A stretch of DNA of 18,353 bases from Methanomassiliicoccus sp. UBA6 (GCA_002508545.1 DAVH01000023.1:12650-31002), one strand, 5' to 3'. Shown: positions 1-7,908, numbered from the stretch's first letter. Notes: generated by a model not told the origin, from the letters alone. Made by a program: numbers and translations.

Positions 1-1827
1 ATCATGCCCCAGACCGAGACCGTCATCAGGCAGGCCCTCAAGGAGCGTGTCCGGCCCGTTCTGTTCATCAACAAGGTGGACAGGCTGATCAACGAGCTGA
101 AGGTCACCCCCGAGGAGATGCAGAAGAAATTCGTTACCATCATCACCGAGGTCAACCGCCGTATCGCCTCTCAGCTACCCGAGCCCCTGAGCAAGGAGTG
201 GCAGGTCAGGGCCGAGGACGGGACCGTAGCCTTCGGCAGCGCGTTCCACAACTGGGCGGTCAATGTGCCTTCGATGAAGAGGACCGGCATCAACTTCGCC
301 AAGGTCTACGAGTACTGCAAGAACAACGACCAGAAGACCTTGGCCAAGAAGGCCCCGGTCCATGAGGTCCTGCTGAACATGGCCATCAAGCATGTCCCCA
401 ACCCGCTTGAGGCCCAGAAGATCCGTATCCCGGTCATCTGGAAGGGCGACAAGGAATCCGAGGTCGGCAAGTCCATGCTTACCTGCGACGCCAAGGGACC
501 GGTCGCGCTGATGGTCACCAAGATCATCGTCGACCCCCACGCCGGCGAGGTCGCCATCGGCCGTCTGTTCTCCGGCACCGTCACCAGGGGCATGGAGCTT
601 TGGGTTTCCGGCATGCCGAACCCCCAGAGGTCCCAGACCATAGCCCTGAGCGTCGGAGCGGACAGGATACCCATCGACCACATGGAGGCGGGCAACATCG
701 TCGCCATCGCTGGTCTGAAGGATGCCATCGCCGGTTCGACTGTCACCTCCGACAAGAACATGGAGCCGTTCGAGAAGATCTCTCACTACACCGAGCCCGT
801 GGTCACCGTGGCCATCGAGGCCAAGCACATGAAGGACCTGCCGAAGCTGGTCGATGTCCTGAGGACCGTGGCCAAGGCCGATCCGTCCATCCAGGTGGAG
901 ATCAACAACGAGACCGGCGAACACCTGCTGTCGGGCATGGGCGAGCTGCACCTCGAGATCACCACCTACCGTATCGTCAACGACCACAAGGTCGAGATCA
1001 AGTCCTCCCCGCCCATCGTGGTGTACCGGGAGAACGTCAAGGGCAAGAGCCCGGCCTTCGAGGGCAAGTCCCCGAACAAGCACAACCGCTTCTTCGTCGA
1101 GGTCATGCCTCTTGAGCAGCCCATCATCGACGCCATCAAGAGCGGCGATCTGGTGGTCGAGGGCAAGATCAAGGACGCCAAGGAGCTTGCGAAGAAGCTG
1201 CAGGACCTTGGCATGGACCGTGACGAGGCCAGGGGCGTCGTGATGTTCAAGGACAACAATGTCTTCATCGACGCCACCAAGGGTATCCAGTACCTCAACG
1301 AGACCATCGAGCTGTGCAAGCAGGGATTCGAGGAGGCAATGAACCTCGGGCCGCTCGCGCAGGAGAAGGTCATGGGACTGAAAGTAAGGCTCGTGGACGC
1401 CAAGCTACACGAGGACTCCATCCACAGGGGCCCGGCGCAGGTCATTCCCGCGTTCCGCTCCGCCGTCTACGGCGCAATGTGCCTCGGCGGCAGGATCCTC
1501 ATGGAGCCGCTCACCAAGATCTACATCAACTGCCCTGAAGCGGTCATGGGCGACGCCCTGCGCGAACTGCAGCAGAGGCGCGGCACGATCGAGGACATCC
1601 ACCAGGAGGGCGAGGCTACGATTATCGTCGCCAAGGCGCCTGTCGCTGAGATGTTCGGATTCGCATCCGCGATCCGTGGCGCGACCCAGGGTCGTGCCCT
1701 GTGGTCGACCGAGAACTCTGGATTCGTTCCAGTACCTACCGAAATCCAGAACAAGGTCGTGGCCGAGATCAGGACCCGGAAGGGACTGAAGCCAGAACCG
1801 TACGACGCTGCGTACTACTCTGGCTGA
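1..1827 (+). CDS. fusA: Translation elongation factor 2 (EF-2), 5' partial
   Basis: This GTPase drives ribosomal translocation. The reading frame is already open at base 1, so the gene begins outside the window. About 607 residues are visible, against roughly 730 for archaeal EF-2, so the P-loop and switch regions are missing. The G4 motif NKVD is at visible residues 23-26. The C-terminal domain carries the diphthamide loop: His474, in the context DSIHRG, aligns with the histidine that eukaryotic and archaeal EF-2 convert to diphthamide. The bacterial EF-G family lacks this residue. The C-terminus, ending in TRKGLKPEPYDAAYYSG, resembles archaeal EF-2 tails. The stop is TGA, followed 81 bases later by tuf. 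The gene order EF-2, EF-1A, uS10 is typical of the archaeal str operon, so rps12 and rps7 are expected just upstream of the window. The identification is very secure. Confidence 0.98.
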   Translation: MMPQTETVIRQALKERVRPVLFINKVDRLINELKVTPEEMQKKFVTIITEVNRRIASQLPEPLSKEWQVRAEDGTVAFGSAFHNWAVNVPSMKRTGINFAKVYEYCKNNDQKTLAKKAPVHEVLLNMAIKHVPNPLEAQKIRIPVIWKGDKESEVGKSMLTCDAKGPVALMVTKIIVDPHAGEVAIGRLFSGTVTRGMELWVSGMPNPQRSQTIALSVGADRIPIDHMEAGNIVAIAGLKDAIAGSTVTSDKNMEPFEKISHYTEPVVTVAIEAKHMKDLPKLVDVLRTVAKADPSIQVEINNETGEHLLSGMGELHLEITTYRIVNDHKVEIKSSPPIVVYRENVKGKSPAFEGKSPNKHNRFFVEVMPLEQPIIDAIKSGDLVVEGKIKDAKELAKKLQDLGMDRDEARGVVMFKDNNVFIDATKGIQYLNETIELCKQGFEEAMNLGPLAQEKVMGLKVRLVDAKLHEDSIHRGPAQVIPAFRSAVYGAMCLGGRILMEPLTKIYINCPEAVMGDALRELQQRRGTIEDIHQEGEATIIVAKAPVAEMFGFASAIRGATQGRALWSTENSGFVPVPTEIQNKVVAEIRTRKGLKPEPYDAAYYSG

Positions 1828-1841
1828 GGAGTGAACAACGG

Positions 1842-1901
1842 TTAAATACGAAAAATGGTATGGAGTAAAAACTCAATATAAGGATATATAAACGTAGGAG
1901 G
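1842..1901 (+). promoter_or_regulatory. TATA-like element and ribosome binding site of tuf
   Basis: TTAAATAC at 1842-1849 resembles an archaeal TATA box and would place transcription start near 1870. A second AT-rich run, ATATATAA at 1884-1891, is too close to the ATG to serve a transcript that includes the Shine-Dalgarno site. AGGAGG at 1896-1901 lies 7 bases before the ATG at 1909 and fixes that start. The promoter suggests tuf can be transcribed separately from fusA. This is inferred from sequence only. Confidence 0.5.
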
Positions 1902-1908
1902 CAGAAAA

Positions 1909-3186
1909 ATGGCAGAAAAACCACACTTGAATCTGGTCTTTATCGGTCACGTTGACCACGGCAAGTCCACCTCCGTAGGCAGGATGCTTGCCGACACTGG
2001 AAACGTAGATGCGTACCTCATCGAGAAGTACAGGAAGATGGCTGAAGAGAAGGGAAAGGCGACCTTCGAGTTCGCATGGGTCATGGACTCCCTGAAGGAA
2101 GAGAGGGAGAGAGGTGTGACCATCGATGTCGCCCACAAGCGGTTCAACACCGACAAGTACTACTTCACCGTCATCGACGCTCCCGGTCACCGTGACTTCG
2201 TCAAGAACATGATCACCGGTACCTCCCAGGCCGACGCCGCCGTTCTGGTCGTGTCCGCCATTGAGGGACCCCAGGCCCAGACCAAGGAGCACATCTTCCT
2301 GGCCAGGACCCTTGGTGTGAAGCAGATCATCGTCGGCATCAACAAGATGGATGCCACCAAGCCCGCGTACTCCGAGGAGCAGTACAAGAAGGTCAAGGAG
2401 GATGTCGGCAAGATCCTGAAGTCCATCGGCTACAAGGTCGACGAGGTCCCCTTCGTTCCGTACTCCGCTTTCAAGGGCGACAACGCCACCAAGCTGTCCC
2501 CCAACACCCCCTGGTACAAGGGACCCACCCTGCTGGACGCGCTGAACAATCTCAAGGAGCCCGCGAAGGCCACCAACCTGCCGCTCAGGCTGCCCGTCCA
2601 GGACGTCTATACCATCACCGGTATCGGTACCGTTCCGGTCGGCCGTGTCGAGTGCGGTGTTCTCAAGCCGGACACCAAGGTCATGTTCGAGCCCTCCCAC
2701 GTCGTCGGTGAGGTCAAGAGCGTAGAGATGCACCACGAGCAGCTTCCCGCCGCCTACCCCGGTGACAACGTCGGCTTCAACGTCCGTGGCATCGCCAAGA
2801 ACGATGTCAAGCGCGGTGACGTCGCCGGTCCGGTCGACAACCCGCCCTCGGTGGCCAAGACCTTCACCGCCCAGATCATGGTCCTCAACCACCCGTCGGT
2901 CATCACCGTCGGATACACCCCGGTGTTCCACATCCACACCGCTCAGGTGGCCTGCACCTTCCTGGAGCTCCAGAAGAAGCTGGACCCCGCGACCGGTGCC
3001 GTCAAGGAGGAGAACCCCCAGTTCCTGAAGACCGGTGACGCTGCGATCGTCAAGATCCAGCCCTCCAGGCCGATGGTCATCGAGAAGGCCAAGGAGTTCC
3101 CCCAGCTCGGCAGGTTCGCTGTCAGGGACATGGGTCAGACCGTCGCTGCGGGTATCTGTCTGGACGTCGAGAAGAGGGTAATGTAA
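1909..3186 (+). CDS. tuf: Translation elongation factor 1-alpha (EF-1A, EF-Tu homologue)
   Basis: This GTPase delivers aminoacyl-tRNA to the ribosomal A site. All the G motifs are present: P-loop GHVDHGKS (residues 13-20), DAPGH (90-94) and NKMD (145-148). They are followed by the two beta-barrel domains that bind tRNA. The length of 425 residues is normal for archaeal EF-1A. The start at 1909 is supported by AGGAGG 7 bases upstream and by the conserved N-terminus MAEKPHLNLVFIGHVDHGKS. It sits between the EF-2 and uS10 genes, the standard archaeal order, and ends with TAA 34 bases before rpsJ. A GTG- or TAG-type anomaly was not seen, and all key residues are intact. A long antisense frame lies opposite this gene and is an artefact of its codon bias. 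Confidence 0.98.
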   Translation: MAEKPHLNLVFIGHVDHGKSTSVGRMLADTGNVDAYLIEKYRKMAEEKGKATFEFAWVMDSLKEERERGVTIDVAHKRFNTDKYYFTVIDAPGHRDFVKNMITGTSQADAAVLVVSAIEGPQAQTKEHIFLARTLGVKQIIVGINKMDATKPAYSEEQYKKVKEDVGKILKSIGYKVDEVPFVPYSAFKGDNATKLSPNTPWYKGPTLLDALNNLKEPAKATNLPLRLPVQDVYTITGIGTVPVGRVECGVLKPDTKVMFEPSHVVGEVKSVEMHHEQLPAAYPGDNVGFNVRGIAKNDVKRGDVAGPVDNPPSVAKTFTAQIMVLNHPSVITVGYTPVFHIHTAQVACTFLELQKKLDPATGAVKEENPQFLKTGDAAIVKIQPSRPMVIEKAKEFPQLGRFAVRDMGQTVAAGICLDVEKRVM

Positions 3187-3220
3187 ACCCCTTCCTCCCA
3201 TTTTTGGGGGGGACTCAACT

Positions 3221-3532
3221 ATGGCACAGAGAGCAAGAATATCGCTGAGCGGCACTGACCCCAAGAAGGTCGACAGTGTCTGCGGACAGATCAAGTCGAT
3301 CTCCCAGAGGACCGGTGTCGCCATCCGCGGACCTATCCCCCTGCCCACCAAGCGCTTGGTGGTCCCGGTGAGGAAGAGCCCCGACGGAGAGGGCTCGGAA
3401 ACATGGGACAGGTGGGAGATGAGGATCCATAAGCGTCTCATAGACCTTGACGCTGACGAGCGTGCACTGCGCCAGCTCATGAGGATCCAGGTCCCTGACG
3501 GCGTGAATATCGAGATCGTCCTCAGGTCCTAA
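3221..3532 (+). CDS. rpsJ: Small ribosomal subunit protein uS10
   Basis: A component of the 30S head. The 103 residues match the usual archaeal uS10 length of about 102. Characteristic stretches are RISLSGTDPKKVD near the N-terminus, IRGPIPLPTKRLVVPVRKSP in the middle, HKRLIDLDADERALRQLMRI and the C-terminal end VPDGVNIEIVLRS. A run of seven G (3206-3212) followed by A lies 7 bases before the ATG and probably acts as the ribosome binding site. The gene follows tuf at 34 bases and is probably co-transcribed with it. T-rich sequence at 3572-3576 downstream may help end the operon transcript. Confidence 0.97.
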   Translation: MAQRARISLSGTDPKKVDSVCGQIKSISQRTGVAIRGPIPLPTKRLVVPVRKSPDGEGSETWDRWEMRIHKRLIDLDADERALRQLMRIQVPDGVNIEIVLRS

Positions 3533-3630
3533 GCGGCGAAACCCCTTCTTCAAACAACTTACCAATATCATCTTTTTCGTATTATTATTGCGAAAGTCTG
3601 ACCGGTAGCCGTCCTCGGAGGGCAACCATA

Positions 3631-3660
3631 ATGAACCCATCGTCGATGAGGCTAGCATGA
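3631..3660 (+). CDS. Nine-codon upstream mini-ORF overlapping the mscS-like start
   Basis: ATG at 3631 opens a 9-codon frame encoding MNPSSMRLA. It ends in TGA at 3658-3660, overlapping the ATG of the channel gene in the sequence ATGA. The best Shine-Dalgarno match in the region, GGAGGG at 3617-3622, is 8 bases before this mini-ORF. The channel gene has only a weaker GAGG at 3648-3651. This arrangement could deliver ribosomes to the channel gene by termination-reinitiation, or the peptide could be a regulatory leader. It is visible in the sequence, but whether it is translated is inference. Confidence 0.4.
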   Translation: MNPSSMRLA

Positions 3661-4535
3661 GCTGGCTCGACGAACCAATCATTGACAACATCACGCCGTT
3701 CGCGCTCATCGTGTTCATCATGCTGCAAATCGCGGCGGTCATCATCGCTCGCGTCGGCAACATGCTCATCCGCCAGTATCTGGACGAGAAGATGGGGAAG
3801 CGATTCTCTAAGGGTGTTGCGCGAGTGTTCCAGTACACGGTCCTGATAATCGCTGCGCTCATCGGCTTCAACGCCGTCCTGAATCTGGACTTTCAGGCGG
3901 TCGTGCTCTCCCTTGGGGTGGCCGGTATCGCCGTGGCGTTCGCGTCCCAGCAGGTCATACAGAACGCGATCGCAGGCATACTCATCGCCATCATCAAGCC
4001 CATTCAGCTCGAGGACTGGGTAGAGGTCGGCCCTTTTCCCTTGACCGGCATCAGCCGGGTGAAGGACATAACCCTCATGAACACCGTGCTCCGGGAGGTG
4101 GACGGCCGGATCATCACCGTCCCGAACTCCCAGATCATCAACGGCAAGGTGATCAACTACAGCCGGGCGGGGTTCACCGCGGTGAACATCCCGCTGTGGA
4201 TCGGGAACATTGCCGATCTGGAGCGCATCCAGCAGATCGTGCTCGATGAGGCCGACAGGAACCCCTACATCCTCCCGGTGGTGGAGGGGGAGGAGAAGGG
4301 GGCCCTCGCCCGGCTGTTCGAACGGAAATCGGTCCGCATGCTGTTCGGCAACGAGGCCAATCTCAACGCCCTCGACCCCCAGGTCAACATCGCCGAGGTC
4401 CAGGGCACCCGGGCCCGCCTGATGATCAAGATCTGGATACGGGAGCCGAACCGGAGGGAGGAGATAGTCTCGGGCTTCCTGTCGGAGGTATGCAGGATGT
4501 TCGCGGAAGAGGGCATCGAGCTGCGTGACCCCTGA
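3657..4535 (+). CDS. MscS-family small-conductance mechanosensitive channel
   Basis: A membrane channel that opens under tension and releases solutes during hypo-osmotic shock. The 292 residues show three hydrophobic segments: about 15-34, 57-76 and 79-114. The third is the pore-lining TM3, rich in Gly and Ala (LGVAGIAVAFASQQVIQNAIAG), which is the hallmark of the family. It is followed by the cytoplasmic beta-domain with WVEVG and the conserved VPNSQIING (residues 155-163). The size is that of the minimal E. coli-like MscS, with no extra N-terminal helices. The start is the ATG at 3657, since no in-frame start lies close upstream. It overlaps the stop of a 9-codon mini-ORF. Ion selectivity cannot be predicted. 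The gene appears monocistronic, with no obvious partner. Confidence 0.93.
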   Translation: MSWLDEPIIDNITPFALIVFIMLQIAAVIIARVGNMLIRQYLDEKMGKRFSKGVARVFQYTVLIIAALIGFNAVLNLDFQAVVLSLGVAGIAVAFASQQVIQNAIAGILIAIIKPIQLEDWVEVGPFPLTGISRVKDITLMNTVLREVDGRIITVPNSQIINGKVINYSRAGFTAVNIPLWIGNIADLERIQQIVLDEADRNPYILPVVEGEEKGALARLFERKSVRMLFGNEANLNALDPQVNIAEVQGTRARLMIKIWIREPNRREEIVSGFLSEVCRMFAEEGIELRDP

Positions 4536-4740
4536 GCACGTCCGGCGCATCGCGCCCCGGCACGTGGGTCCGGCGGGGGCTCGACAATCGCCACGGGTCC
4601 GCTGCGCCGCCTTCAAGCCGATAGGCCGATCATGCGCTCGTCGCACGGCCATCGGCCTCCCTAGGATTTGGATGGGACATGTCCTCTGATGGCCTTGGGA
4701 ACCGTTTTCTATCATGAGTGATATGTGCCGCCCCGATAAG

Positions 4741-6387
4741 ATGCGGAGCGATCAGGTCAAGAAGGGACTGGAAAAGGCCCCGAGCAGGAGCCTGCTGCGA
4801 GCTTCAGGCGTGACGTCCGAGGACATGCCAAAGCCGTTCATCGGCATCGCCAACTCCTGGAACGAGGTAGTCCCCGGGCACGTGCACCTGAACAAGCTGG
4901 TGGATGAGGTCAAGAGAGGCATAGTGGAGGCCGGAGGCGTGCCCTTCGTGTTCGGCGTGCCGGCGGTGTGCGACGGGATAGCCATGGGCCACTCGGGAAT
5001 GCGCTACTCCCTGCCGTCCAGGGAGACCATCGCCGACTGCATCGAGATCATGGACAACGCGCACATGTTCGACGGGTGGGTCGGCGTGACCAACTGCGAC
5101 AAGGTCACTCCGGGAATGCTGATGGCCGCCGGCCGCCTTGACATCCCGGCGATCATGCTCACCGGGGGAGCGATGGAGGCCGGGGACCTCGAGGGAAGGA
5201 AGCTCGACCTCCAGGACGTGTTCGAAGCGCTGGGAGAGCTCGCCGCGGGGAAGCGTACCGAGGCCGACGTGATGAGGGTGGAGTGCGCCGCGTGCCCGGG
5301 CGAAGGCTCCTGCTCCGGCCTGTTCACCGCGAACACCATGGCCTGCCTTACCGAAGCGATGGGCATGAGCCTGGTGGGCTGCGGGACATCGCTCGCCGTG
5401 AGCAAGAAGAAGCGTGAGATCGCCCGCGCCACCGGCTGGCGCATCGTCGAGCTGGTCCGCGACCACGTCTCTCCGAGGGAGGTCGTGACCAAAGGCTCGT
5501 TCCTCAACACCATCAAGGTGGACATGGCCATCGGCGGCTCGTCCAACACTGCGCTGCACCTGCCGGCCATCGCCCACGAGTTCGGGATCGAGATCGACCT
5601 GCGCACCTTCGACGAGATATCGCGGAAGGTGAAGCACATCACCTCCATACGGCCGTCCGGGCCATATCACATCGCCGACCTGGACCGTGCCGGGGGCATA
5701 CCCGCGATCCTGAAGCGGCTCGCTGACCAGCTGTCCAACGAGGACACCGTGTCGGGGAAGAAGCTGCTGGACATCGCCGCGGAGGCGGTCATCGCCGATG
5801 AGGAGGTGATCCGCCCGTCCAGCCGCCCGTTCCACGAGCAAGGGGGCATCGCCGTGCTTTACGGCAACCTCGCTCCCGAGGGCTCAGTGGTCAAGCAGGC
5901 CGCCGTGTCGGAGAAGATGATGAACTTCACCGGCCGGGCAAGGGTGTTCGATTCCGAGGCCCAGGCCATTGAGGCGATCGTCGCCGGTAGGATCGTCAAG
6001 GGCGACGTGGTCGTGATCCGCTACGAGGGCCCCAAGGGCGGGCCGGGGATGGCGGAGATGCTGTCGCCGACCTCCCTGATCTCGGGGATGGGCCTCTCCA
6101 ACGACGTCGCGCTGATCACCGACGGCAGGTTCTCCGGAGCCACCCGGGGACCCTGCATCGGCCACGTGTCCCCGGAAGCGTACGCCGGCGGCCCCATCGC
6201 CGCGGTGCGCGAGGGCGATATCATCACCATCGACATCCCCGGACGGAGGCTTCAGCTGGAGGTGCCGCAGCAGGAGATCGAGGCCCGGCTGAAGGACGTG
6301 AGGCCGGTGGAGCGCCCGGTCACCGGCATCCTGGCCAAGTACCGCCGGCTGGTCGGCAGCGCCGCGCAGGGCGCCGTGCTGCGGTAA
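4741..6387 (+). CDS. ilvD: Dihydroxy-acid dehydratase (IlvD)
   Basis: An Fe-S enzyme that dehydrates 2,3-dihydroxy-isovalerate and 2,3-dihydroxy-3-methylvalerate to the 2-keto acids in valine and isoleucine synthesis. Counting from an in-frame ATG at 4714, the protein has ANSWNEVVPGH (46-56), TNCDK with cluster ligand Cys128, CPGEGSC with Cys200, and the active-site loop DGRFSG with Ser474. Gly55 replaces the third cysteine of the [2Fe-2S] subgroup, as I recall for the E. coli and Methanocaldococcus enzymes. I prefer the start at 4741 because relatives begin at this point (MRSDQVKKG). The ATG at 4714 would add nine unconserved residues, and neither start has a clear Shine-Dalgarno. A TTTTCTAT element at 4705-4712 would fit a leaderless start near 4741. 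No other ilv genes are adjacent. A sugar-acid dehydratase role is possible but less likely. Confidence 0.93.
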   Translation: MRSDQVKKGLEKAPSRSLLRASGVTSEDMPKPFIGIANSWNEVVPGHVHLNKLVDEVKRGIVEAGGVPFVFGVPAVCDGIAMGHSGMRYSLPSRETIADCIEIMDNAHMFDGWVGVTNCDKVTPGMLMAAGRLDIPAIMLTGGAMEAGDLEGRKLDLQDVFEALGELAAGKRTEADVMRVECAACPGEGSCSGLFTANTMACLTEAMGMSLVGCGTSLAVSKKKREIARATGWRIVELVRDHVSPREVVTKGSFLNTIKVDMAIGGSSNTALHLPAIAHEFGIEIDLRTFDEISRKVKHITSIRPSGPYHIADLDRAGGIPAILKRLADQLSNEDTVSGKKLLDIAAEAVIADEEVIRPSSRPFHEQGGIAVLYGNLAPEGSVVKQAAVSEKMMNFTGRARVFDSEAQAIEAIVAGRIVKGDVVVIRYEGPKGGPGMAEMLSPTSLISGMGLSNDVALITDGRFSGATRGPCIGHVSPEAYAGGPIAAVREGDIITIDIPGRRLQLEVPQQEIEARLKDVRPVERPVTGILAKYRRLVGSAAQGAVLR

Positions 6388-6478
6388 GGACATCGTCTCC
6401 CTGCGGCTGTGGGCGCCGCTCGGGCTCGAGACCATGGCCCAGCATCAGGCTCGCGTCCGATACTGGGTGCATGGCAAC

Positions 6479-6486
6479 ATATTTAT
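6479..6486 (+). promoter_or_regulatory. TATA-like element of the tRNA-Ala gene
   Basis: ATATTTAT lies 27-34 bases before the first base of the tRNA, the spacing expected for an archaeal TATA box with a transcript starting at or just before the mature 5' end. Confidence 0.5.
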
Positions 6487-6512
6487 TCGACATGGCGTTA
6501 CGAGGGACACAA

Positions 6513-6586
6513 GGGCGGATAGATCAGCTCGGAAGATCGCGTGATTTGCAATCACGAGGCCCCGGGTTCAAATCCCGGTCCGTCCA
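6513..6586 (+). tRNA. tRNA-Ala, anticodon UGC
   Basis: A full cloverleaf can be drawn by hand. The acceptor stem is GGGCGGA with TCCGTCC (6513-6519 with 6579-6585), including the G3:U70 pair that is the alanine identity element. The D stem is GATC with GATC (6522-6525 with 6535-6538). The anticodon stem is CGTGA with TCACG around the loop TTTGCAA, with anticodon TGC at 6547-6549. The T stem is CCGGG with CCCGG around TTCAAAT. The discriminator base is A6586. CCA is not encoded and there is no intron. The anticodon and the G3:U70 pair agree, so the assignment to alanine is secure. T-rich sequence just after the gene probably ends transcription. Confidence 0.97.
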
Positions 6587-6605
6587 TCTTTCCCCGTTTC
6601 TTCGC

Positions 6606-6633
6606 CCATGATGCCCTCATCGGAGCATCATGG
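6606..6633. repeat. Perfect 9-bp inverted repeat downstream of tRNA-Ala
   Basis: CCATGATGC (6606-6614) and GCATCATGG (6625-6633) are exact reverse complements separated by 10 bases. The repeat lies 20 bases after the tRNA in the gene-poor stretch 6587-6754. It could be a transcript-end hairpin or an operator. No other structure was recognised in that stretch. Confidence 0.45.
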
Positions 6634-6754
6634 CATCTGACCGCTGCCTCATCGCTCCTGATCTATCTCGGGATCGAGGCCACCCCTAGGATTAATCCAT
6701 ATAGGCTTACCGTGCATTGTATGATGCTAGAACGGTCACCAGGCAGGTGGTTCC

Positions 6755-6877
6755 ATGTCAATGGGGACAGCTGACACTATCCGTTTTCAATATGCAAGGG
6801 CGAGGAAGGGATTAGGATATCTTTCCAGGGATAAAAGGAAACCCTGAGGGGAATCGCCGTCCCTGGGGATACTGAAA
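6755..6877 (+). pseudogene. 5' segment of the ATP-grasp gene, interrupted by an in-frame TGA
   Basis: This segment is in the same frame as the downstream ATP-grasp gene. ATG at 6755 is preceded by AGGTGG (6745-6750). Thirty codons follow, including FQYARARKGLGYL and SRDKRKP, then TGA at 6845-6847. The frame then continues without a gap through GESPSLGILK into the recognised protein. The N-terminal part looks like real protein sequence, and its start has a ribosome binding site, so the original gene probably began here. One base change (for example CGA or TGG to TGA) would explain the stop. It may be a true nonsense mutation, a sequencing error, or a site of readthrough. I know of no UGA recoding that would apply here. 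Confidence 0.6.
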
Positions 6878-7807
6878 GTGTGCGCAGCTGAGCTGGGGAT
6901 AAAGGTGGAGAAGTTTGTCGATGGCACCTATGAGTTTAAAAGCGGAGGCATCACCCGGCTCATGGGGGCCTCTCTGGAAAACGGCTCTGCCAGATGGCTG
7001 TGCGGCAACAAATATGCAACCTTCGAGATCCTGAAGAAGTACGGATTTCAGCACATGCCTCGCTATCAGCGATACTCGCTGGGAACGATCAACGAAGCAC
7101 GACAGGACTTCCTGGCGAGGAACAAGGGGGTGGTGATCAAACCCTCCGGACAGACCTACGGCGGGACCGGGGTGACAGTGAAGATACGAAGCATGAAGGA
7201 CCTGAACAAGGCCATCTTCAACTCCCTGGCATATAACAACGAATATCTCATGGAGGACTTCGTCGAAGGGGACAATTACAGGCTCCTTTTCTACAAGGGC
7301 CGGTTCCTGAACGCCATCCAGAGGATCCCGGCCAACGTCAAAGGGGATGGCAAGAGCAGCATAAAGCAACTAATTAGCAGGGAGAACGAACGTAGGGCCA
7401 AGGGGCAGGGCCTTTTCTGGCTCAATCCGATCGATATAGACAACGACGTCAAGCAGACCCTCCACAACCGGAAGATGTCCCTCGATGATGTTCCAGCAAA
7501 GGACGAGGTCGTGTATGTCAGGGCGGTCTGCAACCATCATGCCGGAGGGGAGACCAGGGATGTCACGAACATCGTGCATCCAAGCATCGTGACCGACTGC
7601 AGGAGCGTCATGGGAATCATGGGCATTACCCTGGGAGGCATCGATATCATCACAAAGGACATCACCAAGCCCCTGGCCGATGTGGGAGGCGCGGTCAACG
7701 AGGTCAACACCTCTCCCGCCCTGGATATCCATGACCGGGCCACGTCCATGAACGTGCTGAAGTTCCTGTTCAACAGGCCTGATGGCGTGGAAGATGTCCA
7801 CAGCTAA
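6878..7807 (+). CDS. Stand-alone cyanophycin-synthetase-like ATP-grasp ligase, probably 5'-truncated
   Basis: ATP-grasp enzymes join a carboxylate to an amine or thiol through an acyl-phosphate. Counting from GTG 6878, the visible parts are the CGNKYATFEIL segment (42-52), the ATP-binding lysine in VVIKPSGQTYGGTGV (85-99), EDFVEGDNYRLL (126-137), and RIPANVKGDGKSSI (149-162). Metal ligands follow in GGIDII (Asp256) and VNEVNTSP (Glu275, Asn277). This order, especially 'RIPA.V.GDG', is that of the ATP-grasp domain of cyanophycin synthetase, but the Mur-ligase half is absent. The substrate is unknown, with amino acid or peptide ligation the best guess. GTG 6878 has GGGGA 8 bases upstream, but the frame remains open back to an in-frame TGA at 6845, so this start may be a remnant. 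G+C is visibly lower than in the neighbours, which suggests transfer. Confidence 0.75.
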   Translation: MCAAELGIKVEKFVDGTYEFKSGGITRLMGASLENGSARWLCGNKYATFEILKKYGFQHMPRYQRYSLGTINEARQDFLARNKGVVIKPSGQTYGGTGVTVKIRSMKDLNKAIFNSLAYNNEYLMEDFVEGDNYRLLFYKGRFLNAIQRIPANVKGDGKSSIKQLISRENERRAKGQGLFWLNPIDIDNDVKQTLHNRKMSLDDVPAKDEVVYVRAVCNHHAGGETRDVTNIVHPSIVTDCRSVMGIMGITLGGIDIITKDITKPLADVGGAVNEVNTSPALDIHDRATSMNVLKFLFNRPDGVEDVHS

Positions 7808-7815
7808 AGGGTTGG

Positions 7816-7835
7816 AGAGGTGTCCAGCGACCTCT
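7816..7835 (+). terminator. Possible hairpin after the ATP-grasp gene
   Basis: AGAGGT (7816-7821) pairs with ACCTCT (7830-7835) across 8 bases, nine bases after the TAA. There is no clear T tract, so this is a weak terminator candidate. Confidence 0.25.
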
Positions 7836-7908
7836 TGCCCGGGCCGCATGATCGTCATGTCGCTCTCAATCCGCAGTGCTCGTGCCGATCCGCGGTCGCG
7901 TACCTCAT

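Noticed and set aside
1873..3480. 535-residue open frame on the minus strand opposite tuf and rpsJ
   Set aside because: It is antisense to two certain ribosomal-operon genes, and its Gly/Leu/Asp/Val-rich composition is that of a shadow frame.
3585..4715. 376-residue minus-strand frame opposite the MscS gene
   Set aside because: The plus strand carries a clear channel with TM3 and PNS motifs. The antisense product is low-complexity and has no recognisable motif.
6541..6774. 77-residue plus-strand frame starting inside the tRNA
   Set aside because: It overlaps a secure tRNA and has no ribosome binding site or motif.
6845..6847. Selenocysteine at the in-frame TGA of the ATP-grasp gene
   Set aside because: Selenocysteine is restricted to a few archaeal lineages, the position is outside the catalytic core and no family member is known to me to use it. 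A mutation or sequencing error is simpler.
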